From: Leptodontidium sp. MPI-SDFR-AT-0119
Lineage: Eukaryota; Ascomycota; Leotiomycetes; Helotiales; Leptodontidiaceae
DNA: 64,000 bases
Direction of reading: 5' to 3'
Assembly (NCBI GenBank): GCA_020726505.1
Contig: JAHLEZ010000005.1
Coordinates: 3,162,001-3,226,000 of the forward strand
The notes beneath the pieces are model-generated. The model was not told the origin of the DNA, made no database searches, and saw only the letters and a list, made by a program, of their open reading frames with translations. This document shows positions 38,177-51,212 of this stretch, in pieces. A program made the translations under genes and the position numbers. Each line of letters starts with the position of its first letter. Position 1 is the stretch's first letter.

Positions 38177-38869
38177 TTGATAACTAACCAAGTATTTCAC
38201 TCCCAGTTCCTTAGTGTTTCTATTTTTCGACCCAGTTTCTACTTTCTTCTTCTCTCGGCTGGAGCTGATGTGAACTCTGCCATGAAAGATGGGAAAATAT
38301 CGTTGATTCAATGGCGCAATGCACTCGGCCAGGTACTTCTATTTCAGCAAGTTCCAAAGAAAGTACATGCCAAGATATCAAGAATCGCAGTCTGCTCTCG
38401 AAATTGATGACTCAGATGCTGAGTAGAGGTGCCGATTTAGAATTGAAAGAAGAGTATGGACGATCGCCGCTGCTTCTGGCTGTTCGCTGGAATAACCATG
38501 CTGCCGTTGATTTTCTCTTGGGTGCCGGAGCGGACCCAGATGTTATTGATTTCCGCCGTTGGACTATTTTACAATATGCCGCTTCGACGGGGGATATTGA
38601 ACTACTGCAGATTCTTGCACGGCATGGACCAACGGCTTTAACAGGGTTGGACAGGGAGGGCAAGAGTAGGGATGGAATGACTGCTACCGAGATGGCACAG
38701 ACACGAGATGATGTTTGTTCCGAATGGCGGGTAGCTTTTCATGAGTTACTCTTGAGCATGGAGCAAAATAAAGGCTGAGGAGGGCTGGAAACAACAAGAA
38801 GAGGATCGAGAAGACGAGCGAAGCGAGGATGGGGAAGATATTTTTTATGACGCTGTTGAACACCATTGA
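38177..38869 (+). pseudogene. Ankyrin-repeat protein relic
   Basis: Ankyrin units can be read as LLLSAGADVNSAMKDGK (about 38240-38300), MLSRGADLELKEEYGRSPLLLAV, AAVDFLLGAGADPDVIDFRRWTILQYAA and IELLQILARHG, on the plus strand. The main frame ends at TGA 38776-38778. The adjacent +1 frame at once reads AEEGWKQQEEDREDERSEDG and ends FYDAVEHH at 38867-38869, an acidic tail of the kind found at gene ends. A single-base indel in the run aataaagg would explain the shift. The first repeat is cut off from the rest in another frame. No N-terminal domain is visible nearby, so this looks like the broken 3' end of a larger gene rather than a working one. Confidence 0.55.
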
Positions 38870-41783
38870 AATTGGCATAGCGAACCAGGTTCCGATGCTC
38901 AAACAAGCCTTGACGGAAGACTTTGGCCTGGATGGAGTGTACATGCCAAGTACAGATTTAGAGAGGTGTCGGGTTCAAGCAATCTTGGATCTCGTCGAGG
39001 AGTGGGTTGAAAGCTGACACCTCTCTTTGTGACATGGAAACTATTTTTGGTGAATGGTTTAGTCGAGAAAAAAACCAGATGAAAGTGTAATGTGAGGGAA
39101 TAGGGCTTCATGTGATGACAGTTGTAGAGAAGTCATGCTCGGGTAGAGAACGTGCCCTCTCTTAGCTAACCAATGGCCCCCTTTTCTGTTCGAGAAAATA
39201 CATCTCCCTTATGCCAACCCCTCCGAAAATATATCAAACGCAATTCACCAAGTGAAATTTTGTCACCAATCTTTATTTAAGTATCAACCATCTGATCTCC
39301 ACAAACATAAATTCAATCTCGGAAAATATAGCTGTCGACAACAACTGGACGTTTGGAAGTCAATTAGCATGACAGTCGTCAACACCAGCAATAAATCAGC
39401 CGAAGGCATTAAGCTGAAGAATTTTCGAATCATGGCTTTGACTTTTTGAACACGTTACGGAGAGGATATGGATAGATAAAACAGCTTACATCAAGTTTAA
39501 GAGATGGTAAGGAAGACAATTCCCCACCTAATGAGAAAGTTCGTGGTGCAGTGTATCTTGAGGATTTCGGTAGTGTGGTAGAGAGGATTTCGAGGTTTAT
39601 ATACAGACAGATCCATGAGACCAGAAACTTCTCGATCTCTGAGACCCTTTTAGTGAAGCTCTTCTCTAAATTAGATGAATACCATGCGGCTCAAGACTTG
39701 AAGTGGGCAAGTGAATATCTTCATTAATGTGCTTATGGCTTATCATATACTTGGTTCTTTACTTTACTTTACCTGATCGTTGAAATCTGAACATAGTTGT
39801 AAAGAGCGTAGACTTTCTTTTAGAAGTGCCTTATAAAAGGCCACAGACAGTGTCACAAAATTTCGGTGGTTGCAGGGAAGAAGATGTCGCAAATTCACCT
39901 GGAGAGAGACTAAGGGAGGAATGGATGGCCAGAACACAGAAAATATCTCGATGTACATACAGTACATGTAGGAGACTAGGAGCTGAAAAACATGGGGAAA
40001 TATACTCAGAGCTATCAAATAAGAATGATGTACAGGTCAGAGGTCCGGAAGGTAGAATATATATTCACACAACGACAAAAACTGATTTGACAATAAAAAC
40101 ACAAACGACGACAACTTCTGTCTATCAACCCCCCCCCCTTGATCGACACGCCTAGTTAAGGAACTAGTAAAACATCTTGAGATTCAGAACTGTCTATTCC
40201 AGCTAACGATTCTGATCAATTATTATGGTTTAAATCAGTATCTAGCAAAATCGAATCTTCCCAGTTATATTGGCTTTGAATCTTCCATGTGAGTGCTACG
40301 GTCTTGTTCTTGGTGGAAAGCGAGGCGATCATTTTATACTTATACTTGTACTTATACAGTACAGACTGTATTGTTCAGCTCTACTCAGATACTCAGATAA
40401 TTCTTTAGTAAGATTACCTACCTATAATTTTAACTCATGCATGGTTGTAAACGGCTGACGTTGGATTTGGTGTTTGTAAATCGTGAGTGAATCTGTTTGA
40501 TCTAGAGAGTCAATGCCCTTCAATTCGACTTTATATTTTTTGTTTCTTATAAGTCCAGATGGGCATCCCCACCCTCAAACAACTGGATATTCGTTTTCTT
40601 ATATTTACTGCCCAAAATTTAAAATATATCACTGGCTTTTAGTGGGTGTGTATATATATATATCAAGACCGCGAAGAGAAGGTTGATCTGAACTTTCTAG
40701 TCGAGCATGGGCTATGGAAGAGAATGCCACGGGGAACATGTGCGCCAAGAAAGGACACAGAATCAGTAAGCTTTGCAGGTCTCATCCCTACTAAGAGACC
40801 GAGATGCAAAGTTGTGATGTTCTGTTGCGTTCTATCGCCAGGAAGGTACCAAGGCAGTAATTGGGATCTGACTGATTGGCGGTGAGAGGTAGAACGACAA
40901 TATAAATGGTAAGGTGGGGTGAGAACACCAAAGCTCTGATAGAAATATTCAGTCCCAATCAGTCTCCAAGCCAACCTAGAAGAGCAGATTCCCAACCAAG
41001 GAATAACGGAAAGGGCAAAAGCCCCCCCCCTCCCTTAGATTAATCCACCTCGAATATTATCCACCTTTGAACCATCGACTTCTTCCGTTGTTTTCCAAGA
41101 TTCCATGGCATATGGGAGCTTTTATAGACCTTTCCCTGGTACTCTGCCGAAGACATAAATACTAGTTTCGAATGTCTATAAAAGTCACTGACTGCACCCA
41201 GAGAAATTCGATTGCTGTATCTTTTGTCATCATTCATAAAATGCAGATATGGAATCTATAGTCATTACACCATCACCCCTCCTCCTCGTTCCTAATCCTT
41301 CCATCCATCCAAACTAACCCAACCCAGCCCAATCAAAGCAAATCAAAATCCTCCACCGACCATCCAACCTCCCTCCCTCTTTCCGTCGCCGCACGTACCA
41401 AAAATGCCTAAACAATTTCCCAAAAAGAAAAAAGATTCCATCCATACAAGCTCTGCCGTGTAAAAGTTCCGGACCTGGTACCCCAAAATTTCGAGTGTTT
41501 GAAAACAGGCCAAATATCTTCGAAGATAGGTATCGAGGCAAGAAAGGAGGAGCTAGATCAAGTAAATAGAAGAGAGAGAAAGAGATGAGAAGAACAGATT
41601 TCACAGCTCGTCACGCTGCACGCGCTATGCAAACAAGCAAGCAGGTAAGTATCGCCATCATGCTGCCATGCCGTCCGTTCCTCATGATATTCGTAAAATG
41701 TGTCGACGCATCATGGACGGTTATGTCCATTGCTGAAGATACTTCCAGTTCTAACGCCGTTATCTGTCTGTCGTGTCTTGAAT
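38870..41783. other. Intergenic, AT-rich, no gene seen
   Basis: Only short chance open frames. Simple repeats include a TA run at about 40650-40662, ACTTATACTTGTACTTATAC near 40335-40356 and a C homopolymer near 40130-40138. The last part is the 3' flank of the DUF8035 gene. Confidence 0.5.
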
Positions 41784-43697
41784 TTACCAGCCGCCTCGTC
41801 TAGGTGGTGGTCCTCGGCCGTCATATATGATCTCGCGCTCGATGATCCTCTCGTCCGAAAATCCAGAGTCTCTCTCACGTCGTCGCTCCCGTCGTTCCCA
41901 TTCATCTCTCTCGCGGTTTCGGCGTTCAAGACGGTCTCGCTCCCATTGTATTTCGCGGATCCGATCTTGGCGCTCGCGGCGAATGGTTTCGGACAGTGAA
42001 ACTAACTCGAGAACATCCTCCTGTCGTGGTATTAGCAATTATATTTAATTCAAGCATAGAGCAGCAAACTTACGTAACGTAGATACTGAATGATATAGTA
42101 GAAATACTCCGTCTCTTCAAAATCATACCCCATCTCCTCAATAGCTTCCCGAACCACAAGATCCTTGGTGATCTCCGTCCAGAGATCTCCGACTCTTTGC
42201 TTGGGTGGTGCGCGTGGGAAACCAACTTGTTGATTTGAGGTCTCCTCGACCCTCTCGTACTCACGCTCATACGAGGTACCACCTCCTTGCCTTCGGCTGC
42301 GACTTGAGATTTCGATTTCCAGCCCGCTGGACTCTCGTCTTGGTTCATCCCGGATCTCAATTCGTTCGCTCCGCTCACTGACGCGATCCCTCTCGCGCTC
42401 TCGTTCTGGAATGAATTTGCTCCTGCGCACACCGTTGTACTTTTGCCAAGTGATCTCTTGACTTCCACCACCAACACCGTCCATCTTCACCCGTTCGGTT
42501 CCAGGGGGAACATCAACAATGGCCCAGTCTTTTGTGGCACCATTGTAAGCTTCTCCGATATATGCACGCTCACTAGCTTTGCGAGCATAGTAATCGGCCT
42601 CATCGTCGTCGCCTCTGATATCAATCCGGGTTCTGCTCTTGCTTCTCTCCCTGTGTTCAGGTCTTGCACTGACACTACGCCTGGTGGCGTGGATATCAAG
42701 TCTTGTGTCCCGGACACGCAGCTTATCTCGCTCTTGCTCGTATAGATAGCTATCGTCGTGGTAATGCTCGTGGCGGGGTGGCGGGGTCAATGATCGGGCG
42801 TTGGAGGTTTTCGTCGTCTTCGTCTTGATATCTACATCGGTGTGGTTTCGGTGTGTATGTATGTCAATATCGGTTTCCTTGATACGGTTCTCGGTACGAC
42901 GGGGTGGTGGAGGTGGGGATGGAGCCCGAGCAATTTCGAAGCCTGTCAGATGTTAGTAAGATCTCGCATTACGAGAGATGGTACGTACCATGATCGATGT
43001 GTCGGTGGTGAGTGATGATCTCTTGGTGGATGGGAGGAGCACGAATCTGTGGTGGGGGAGGGGATGGAGATGGAGAAGGTGTTGGTTGTCTGACTTCTCT
43101 CTCTTCGAAGTTTCGAATGCGGACTCGATCAATGTGTGGTGACGGTGTTCGCTCTCGGAATTCTCTCTCCCTCTCTACAATCCTCTCACGGACACGCACT
43201 GGTGATGGTGACCGTTCCCGGAATCTCTCTCTTGTCTCGATCACTCTTGCTCGGAGTCTTTCCGGAGGGGGAGATGGGTCTCGTCTCTCAACAATCCGCG
43301 TAGTTCTGACTCGTTCGGATTGCACAGGAGACGGTGATCGTCGTTCTCGTTCCACAACTCGAGTTCGAACCCGCTCAAGTTGTTGAGGCGGGGTAGGGGA
43401 TCTCTCAATAATTCTCTCACGGCTCTCACGCACTATCCTCACGGGAGAGGGGGATCGAGGTCTGCGCTCGAGGGGTCTTGTGAAAGACTCTGTATCTCGC
43501 TCTCTCACCACCAGAGTTCCAGGGTCTCCTCTGCCGTAATCGTCTCGAAGGAAGTCTGGTCGAGATCCTCGTTCCGGCCCACGTCTGCTGTAGATATCTG
43601 TCTCTTCATATTCTCGCTCTCGAGTCCGGACGGGAGGTGGTCCTTCACGGGAGTAGTAATCGCGCTCCTCATACCCGGCATCACCACGTCGAGACAT
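41784..43697 (-). CDS. DUF8035-type Arg/Ser-Pro-rich protein
   Basis: Three exons (42989-43697, 42074-42942, 41784-42020) join in frame to 604 residues; introns are 46 and 53 nt. The N-terminal half is disordered and highly charged, with many R-x-x-SPSP/SPTP units (for example RSPSPVRIVRE) and RERE runs, reminiscent of SR-type spacer proteins. The C-terminal part holds the recognised block: DLWTEITKDLVVREAIEEMG, then YDFEETEYFYYIIQYLRYED and VLELVSLSETIRRERQDRI. I recall this as the DUF8035 domain, known mainly from filamentous ascomycetes and without assigned function. The tail ends in a predicted charged helix and GRGPPPRRGGW. The SP motifs suggest phosphorylation by proline-directed kinases, which is inference. 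The CTG-rich upstream region is not translated in this frame. Confidence 0.85.
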
Positions 43698-46600
43698 GGC
43701 TCTTGTTTGCTACGGTCGTGCGATGTGAGGCCTCGGCGGTTAAGTAGGCGGCAGATCAGATCAAAGGAGATTGAAGCCGTTAGTTGACGGGTCGAGGTCA
43801 GAGCAGTAGCAAAAGGGTTATGTAGCGATGAGGCTGCTCGGTTTGAGTCGATTCGTATCTTCTCGTGGGATGACGACTGTCGCAGTGGATTGGAGGGGTT
43901 GGGTTGGGCTGGGGCTGGGGCTGCTGCTGCTGCTGCTCAGCTCCCTGGCTCACTCACTCCTCTCTTTTCTCTTCTCGCCTGGTCGGTCTACTGGTCGGCT
44001 GTGGTCTGGTTACCAGTGGTCCTCCGTATGGTGGGTGAAAATGTGATTGAGGTGCGAATGGTGCGCTGTCACAGGCCGACTTCATGGATGTTCTGCGTGA
44101 AACCCACCGCTCCTCCAGATGCTGAGTGGCCCGCTGCGATGCTGTGTCTGCATGCAGTCTGCAAGCATGTCCAAGTTCAGGGTATCCTTACTCGGTCGCA
44201 GACGGCGGGTGATGTCAGGATGCAGCACGAAGCACGCTCAAGCCGGATGGAAAAGACCAAAAGAGGGACTGGCGACACAAAATCCGGGACATTCAATATA
44301 GTATCGTGGTCTATACAATAGACGGTAGTTCTGCGAAATCAAGAGACTCCAAGACGGACGGGTTTGCGGTCTGGGCGACCCTTTTGCCTTGACAGCGGCT
44401 GTTCCTGGTGGGTGGGCAATACCGTGATGGAGGGAGTGAGGGGTTCGGATGGGCGACTCGCCCGAGCTTGGTGAGGAGAGTGAGGGCTGGCTGGCTGGCT
44501 GACTGCTGGGATTGATTGTGTTTGCCCTGTTTGATAACGTCACGTGTATCAAGGTTACACTTCCCTCTCTGTTGACGTCCTCGAGCTGAAAAGCTGGACT
44601 GCATTCCCATTTCCATTTGTCAACGTGGGATTTACGGCATCAACAAAGTTCACCTCTTAGGGCTGAGCTGACCTCCTCAGGCATGAAGCGCAAAACGTTC
44701 CAGATCTACCTACAGTAAAGCAGCTCTTGTTACTGACCTATCTTCGGGCCTTCCCGTCCCGCCCAACCGCAGCAACCAGTCCCAACATTCTGGAATCATC
44801 CTGGGATGAGAGGCGGCATTAGAAGTATGTGGATACTGGATACCTGAAGTGGCGATGATGATGTTCCTTGCCCCTCGTTTGGGTAAGATATTTGAGCCCA
44901 ATCTTCGTTCATCAGTCGTCTGTTTTAAGGCTCATGGCAAGTTACTCCGGCCGTTCAATCCGTGACCATTGCCTATCCAATCTGATGATGTTAGCAGTGT
45001 TCGTCTCCATCATAGTGACCTTGGAAAAGTGAAAATTACATCCGGGTAACACTTTCAGGATCAAAGTTTCCTGAGATGGAATTCCTTTTCCCCACGATTG
45101 GGTAGATCGGGCCTCAATGAATCGCAGATCCGCAGCGGAACCTGGGGTAACCCTTCAATTTGATGGACCAGGGTGGATAGTGCCACCTTCGGTTCCTTTT
45201 CGCATCTTATTACACTGTTACACTGACATCAATATTCCAAACCTTTCCCCAAGATGAAGATAGCACGCTCAGGTGATCTACCATGACAGCCCCTGAATCG
45301 ATCGCTTAACAGCCCCTTTCCACCTCGTTTATTCAAAGAATAATAAACAAATCGCAATAGTTGCTAGAATAAAGTGAAACTTGTGCATGAACCCAGATGT
45401 CCGGGACATGAAAATGCTACATCCGCCGAATGTCCAGCCCCATCGAGATGGGATGAGATCAAGGATTGGTCGGTCTGGTGAGTACTGCCCTGGATGGGAA
45501 TTCACATCAGCCGCATTTCCATTTACAAGTGCAGATTTGCGATGCCCAATTTGCAGGTGCAAAAACCATCTTCCTTCAAGTGCAAGCCTTTCGCTGTGAA
45601 AGAACCCCGGGCAAGGAATTTCAGCTATACTGATCTTTAGGCGAGGTGACAAACAGAACGACTGTTCGGAACAATGGGTTCATCGCAGGATTGACCAAGG
45701 TCTCCATACAATCTAATCCTCGACATGGAAGATCTTAGGAAGCATCTGCAGACCAGAGTGCTGATAATGTGACACCTAGAGGTGGCATCACGATTCTTCG
45801 AGGCTCAGGCCAGCCCTAAAGAACGTCAAATCGATTCCTCCGATACGAGAACAGCTCTGTTTGCCATTGCTGTAGATCAACAAGGTTGCAATCCTTATTG
45901 TGCCGGAAATAGAGGTCGAGAATAGCATATGATACGGACAGCCTAAACCAGAGAATACGGTCTACCTAGAGACTGACGGCATGAGTCCGAATAGCTGGGT
46001 TGCGAGCAATTGAGCAGATCTGCAATGCCACAGTTCTTTGGGCCGGATGCTTCCGGGCCACATACTTGGCTTGCGTATTAAGCCTCTTCTCGGAAGGAAA
46101 AGAAAGTTACTTCTCCCCAACAGGCAACACGTTTTTCACCCATTCCTTGCAATTGAGAGCTTTCATCCATACTTCTTCGCATCATGCGGTTCAACGAGCG
46201 TGCACCGTGATGAGCCAGCCAGTGGCGGTGCTGGGGCACAGTACCTCGATGGAACAACATACTCATTCTGCTTCACTGTCAGTCTTCATTTTGCTGAAAG
46301 AGAGGCTATCGGATACATCATCTTCCAAGGAGGATGCTCGTCCAGAAGTCAGCTAGCGTCTCTGTCACTCCTCCAATGTGTTTGCTGAACGCCTCACACC
46401 AAACTAGCGTAAGATCGCGGGCAGATGGTACAAATTAACTCGGCTGAATCTGTATTCTCATTGACAAGGGTGTTTTGCAATGCGACCGAGTCGTTCAATC
46501 TAAATTTACGCAGGCGTGCTGCACTAAATTGAGGCGAGAGTCGCAGGAAACCTAGCAGCAATTGTCAAAATTCTTCAGATACGATGGGCGGGGCGGGGCG

Positions 46601-47596
46601 GCTTGAAAGTTACTTGTCATAGCCTTCTTCCCTATAATCTCATTCCTATGCAGATTCTGCTACATATCCCCATAGCAACCTTCGGATTGGGCATCGCCGT
46701 GGACAGATAAACTCTCCGTCAAATCGGATTTTTAGACGCCGTACGGCCTCTTAGCAACTCTTTCGGTCTCTGTTCTTATTATACCGTAGAGTAATTTGTG
46801 CTGAACTGGTGTCTTTCTAGTTCTTCTAATTATTGGGGACGACCATCCCAAAATGTGATATATTTTCAAGTACGTATGTGGGACATCTTCAGCAATAGCA
46901 GCAAGGGATCTCCAGCCAGTGACAGACCTCGCTAAAAGCCAGTTGAAGTGTCAACAATGCAGGAGCATGCATGCTACATCGTGCTACTGCGGGATTGGCG
47001 AGTAAAGGCTCGCAAGCGAATTTGTGCTTGAGACCAATAGAATTGGGGATTGGAGTGTGCGCTTGCATAATTACGTGTGGTCGTATTTATCGTCTCTTTG
47101 AATGACTGGTGGGAGTGGTGGATTTTTGTGAAAGGAATGACCAAGTCACATTGCTAAAGCTCCGCAAGCTGTACTAAAGCGTCCCGGAGGTGAGATTACT
47201 TTAAAGCACCATACGATCACACTCTCTCCTATACAGTGCTTATATCAAGGCAACACGATTGAGCACGGCAGCGTCATCATCACACTGAGCCCACCAGAAC
47301 CAAAGTCGCAATTGCTTGAAATTTCAAACCCGCCTCCATCACTATCGACATGATACATCAACAATGATCTAAGGTATCAAGTAGCTATGTATGGATCGCC
47401 TGAGCGGACATGTAAAAGGAGTAGCTGTCATAAACCGAATGAAAGAGTCATTAATCGCAATCCGTAAAGCAAACCCAAGAGAGACCAAAACGGAAATTCA
47501 AGAACAGCACGCAGTTCAAAGACACAAAAATGATACCGGAAAGGAATAATCGAGGTGCAGCGATAGGCATAAGTAAATGCCGCGTCCCATATCCTT
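43698..47596. other. Intergenic, no supportable gene
   Basis: Nearly 3.9 kb. It starts with the promoter side of the DUF8035 gene, including a CTG/GGGCTG repeat at about 43905-43940. The rest has overlapping short frames on both strands (for example around 46000-46390) with no domain, no coherent intron joins and no resemblance I can name. Confidence 0.4.
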
Positions 47597-48849
47597 TCAA
47601 TCGTCGATGCCCCAGCCACCAAACTCGTTGGAGTATGTGGAGTCTTGGTCGGGTCTAGCATGGTAATTTCCCGCAGTGCTTTCAGTTGAGGAAGTCTGGG
47701 CCACTTCGTGAGCTCTCCAGCTGCCATCCACACCAGGTACAGTGCTTGGCATTGATCGAGGCACACGGGGTTGCAGTATTCCAGGGGTGGCTGGAGCTGT
47801 TGGAGTGAAAGATGGAGGAGCAGCTTCAAGTCGCTGATAGCCGTCATTGTATGCAAACGACCCATACTGGGAAGTTGGATTGACTGGAGCAACCCAATTT
47901 TGATCATTGAAGCTTTGCTGATCCAAGCTCTGTCCTTGAAGCGGGGTCAAGAATGATCCGGATACGTGATCGGGTTGGAGAGAATTACCACACTGCCTGA
48001 TAGGAAGCTGATATCCTTGGTTTGAGGCCACTTGTGGTGTCTGTGAATAACTATTCACGTCCGTGCCATGTGGAACATGGCTGGAAGGATTGTATTCAAA
48101 CGTATTTGGGCTCGCAAAAGGCCCAGGTGGTGTGTCCAAAGGTCTTGCCCAGGACATGGTTGGCGCTGGGTTGTTCAAGGTCGTTGCTGGGAGGCTAATT
48201 GTTTGCTGATTCACCTGATTGGAATCGCGAGCCATGTCCATAGGATAATTTCGTTCTGGACGATCCGATCCTTTGGCACCATCGTCAGTTTTTGTTCATT
48301 GGTCTCAAGACTTCGACTAACCTTCAATCTGGCCAAGCATCTGTGAGATCGCTCCTGGGCTTTGGCCCCCTTCGTTTCCCCTTGACCAATGACCAGAGTC
48401 AGATTGGTGGGTGCCCTGTTCCAAATCCATTGAAGCGAGGGAGGGTCTGGTATCTGCCCCAAAAAAATTAGCGACCTCGTCAACAAGGAAGATTTAGTCG
48501 ATCCTTACTTGGGATTTGAGCCTCGTTCTCAGGCGGTTCGGGCACCGGCAAGTTCCTTGGCTCTGATGATGATTAGCAGAGATGCTCATTGGGGAGTTGT
48601 TTACTCACGTGTTGTGTATGATCTCGGTTCATGTTCATCGCGGAGATGCTCCCATAGTCTGCCATCTCGTTTGGCGCTGTACTTACACCAAGGGCATTTT
48701 TTGGGGTCTTGGTGAAACTCGGATTTGTGTCGAGTCATGTCCCTGGCACGCGAGAAGTACGATTGACAATCATACGCCTCATAGTCGCATTTGATCGTTT
48801 TGCGGTCTGGATTTGACTTGGAGGCAGGCAATTTGCTCATGTGACCCAT
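47597..48849 (-). CDS. C2H2-like zinc-finger protein
   Basis: Four exons (48609-48849, 48509-48562, 48322-48453, 47597-48270) join in frame to 366 residues; every junction is phase 1. Two finger-like units stand near the start: Cys21...Cys28...His41...His46 with unusual Cys spacing, and the regular Cys52-x2-Cys55-x12-His68-x4-His73 (CPWCKYSAKRDGRLWEHLRDEH). The rest is low in charge and rich in Ser, Pro, Gln and Asn (for example QVNQQTISLPATTLNNPAP), typical of a disordered activation region, and ends in NEFGGWGIDD. A nuclear regulatory or nucleic-acid-binding role is likely, but no target can be inferred. The 51-nt third intron carries a CTGAC branch-like site. Confidence 0.75.
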
Positions 48850-50933
48850 GTTGGCAGTAGCGCTTCAAAGTATAGTTCAAAGAATACAAGACAGGCGAGA
48901 CCTTCTTATCTTTGAACTTGAACGTTTCTTGACCCTTGGAACCATGGAAAATATGACAAGTGTCAGTAACTTAATGGTATCTACTTCGAAGGGCAATTGT
49001 GCCCTCCGTTGGGCTACTGAGATCCCTGGAAGGATGGTTTCAAACGAATAGCTTCATTCTCGTGCCCAAAGTGAAAGGTGGTTGTGATAATGCCCGGACA
49101 CTACATATCTGCAGTCGTTTGGAGCATTGTTAGCCAACACCACTTGCAGAGACCAACTCAAAACAAGGATGCCGTCCGCCTCGAATTAAAGGCTGGATAC
49201 AAAGAATGGAAGGTGCAGGAACATCGCCGCCTCGTAACCCGTTAAGTGGGGTCAGCGAATAAAATCGACAAATGCGTAGAAGTGAAAACAGCAGTATGTA
49301 GAGCCACGGGAGGCGGTGTGCGGTAGGACTCAGAAAATTAAACAAAACACACAACTGACCGCTGTCGTCCGGTAAACTGATGACAGAAGCAGGGCTGACG
49401 AGGTTGACTGACATGATGGGATATCGTTGAAGATAGCCCAATGTTCATGCTGCTTCTTGGAATAGAAGCAGATCATGCGGGGGAAAGATCAATTGAAGCT
49501 CCATCCCAGTTCCAACAGAATGAGGCGACAAAATCAAAGGCTACCGTTGAGTCCGAGACGATTCTTTATCAAGCCAGGTTGGGCATCAACTACCCAATGA
49601 TGTTATCCTCAACCAACGGATTGTGCGATCGGATGCTCGCCCTGGCGCCAATTTCATCCGCATAATGTGACGGATTTTGCCCTTTCCATTCTTCACAACT
49701 CAAGTGAAGGGCGAGGTCCAATGATGAAATGTTGTGATGTTGGATGAAGAGAGGGAACTGGAGGAAGAGTTGAAGTGGTGTGAGCTGATGTCCGGATGAG
49801 GAATGGCGCGAGAGCTCCCGAGCCAGCCCAAACCCAACCTCGGTCGGTCAATGTAGGCGCTTCAACTCCTTCACAAGTATTGCCACCTCCACGAATGACT
49901 GGTCTGCCCTCTTCACAAGCTCGCAGGAAAGGCAAACTCGGATACAGATCCGGTCCACAAGTGCTATACCAAATCTGAAAGTGCCAGCGGAGCACCGAAA
50001 CAAAGCTCGAAGATGACAAGCTTGCAAGGACTTGTAGCGCGAAGCATGAAGCGCGTTGACAGCTCTAGCTAGGGGGTAGCTTTTAAGAAAGCTGGTTGGA
50101 CAACTAGTCCACGCAATTGGCCAGTAGGACAAGGGGGATATCTGCGATGCTCTGCAGATTGGCTGCTCTTCAAGCCCAAAAGCAGTTCCGCACCACCTCC
50201 GATTTGTCGATGCATCACAACCATCGAGTAGAGCTCTGCCTTCGATTTACCAATACCGACCAATACCGATATGGCAGCTATATGGGTATAACGGTTATGT
50301 AGTAGGAACGGAGGTTCGATGAACCAGCCCAGCAATTCCCCCCCACACTCCGCAGGCTTCCGGGAGCCTTCGACCAGACCTTGAGCAGCAATGGCTGAGG
50401 CGATTTCCAGCGCAGAGTGGGCATGGGCTTGAGTTTGCGGGTGTTTGTCCTTGTCATGGAGGTCATGGTTTGGCGCAGTGTAGCATGGATCTTAATCCTA
50501 TGAGCTGTCGTGGCATTCTCGCGCCACTGCCACGGCATAGATCTTATCATGACTTCAGTCCTTTTGGTAACAATGTATGTAGCTGATGCAGGGGCGTTTG
50601 GGATTCATTGGACGTCTGGCAGAGGATCGGTGGAGGAATTGATTGAGAATCAGGCATCGTTTAATGTAATCATTGTTCATTCAAGGTCGAGTAGCGAGTA
50701 AAAAATTCATTCACGTAGGATCTATTCTCTAAGCGAAGCCCCATAAAGTCTTCTCCTTTGGCATCTCGGAAACTTTATCAAGTTAGCAAACTCGAATTGT
50801 ACCCGCTTTTCCTCTTCTTTTTTTGGTACATGCAGTTGGTCCCCTATTCGAGCTAGCATATGATTATTATACCTGAGTTGAATCACTGTTGCAAGTGACC
50901 TCTGGCTTGATTGACTACGGTATTCACAGTTGA
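48850..50933. other. Intergenic, no supportable gene
   Basis: Divergent promoter side of the zinc-finger gene followed by unassigned sequence. Several 60-110 codon frames overlap on both strands (for example minus 49693-50019) but none shows a domain or clean splice logic. Confidence 0.4.
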
Positions 50934-51212
50934 TCCACCGCTTCCGCCTCCGGTTCTGCAAGAGAGTTTTGCTTTTCGACCCAAGATAAAACGCCTTGGG
51001 CCTCAGCGAAGGGCGATCCGGGTGCGATGTTATTCGACAAGGAATTCAGACCCGTGGCTATGGTGTGGGGAGGATGCGGATCCAATATTACGAATATCAC
51101 ATACTCTACTCCGTTTCCTGTTGTCTTTCGCCATATTGAAGACACAATGGGGTGGGAGAGTGGCAGTGTTACTTTGAATGGGGCAGTTGAGGACTTGTTG
51201 CCAAGGAAATAG
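50934..51212 (+). pseudogene. Tail of a trypsin-like serine protease, relic
   Basis: A plus frame, open after TGA at 50931, reads AREFCFSTQDKTPWASAKGD, then PGAMLFDKEFRPVAMVWGG and DIEDTMGW-like HIEDTMGWESGSVTL, and stops at TAG 51210. This matches the end of fungal trypsin-like proteins, which read aFC..GDSGs..fd..frPVGm.WGG...TP...v..dIE...GW..GSV. The catalytic Ser position reads Pro (GDPG), so it could not act as a peptidase. No upstream His/Asp part was found within the preceding 2 kb, and the open stretch has no usable acceptor. I treat it as a decayed fragment. Confidence 0.4.

Noticed and set aside
43012..43787. Plus-strand frames opposite the DUF8035 gene
   Set aside because: They are complements of the repetitive Arg/Ser/Pro codons; the minus strand carries the conserved domain and clean introns.
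46000..46388. Two overlapping plus-strand frames of about 117 codons
   Set aside because: Neither has a domain, and they overlap in different frames over the same bases, which suggests chance.
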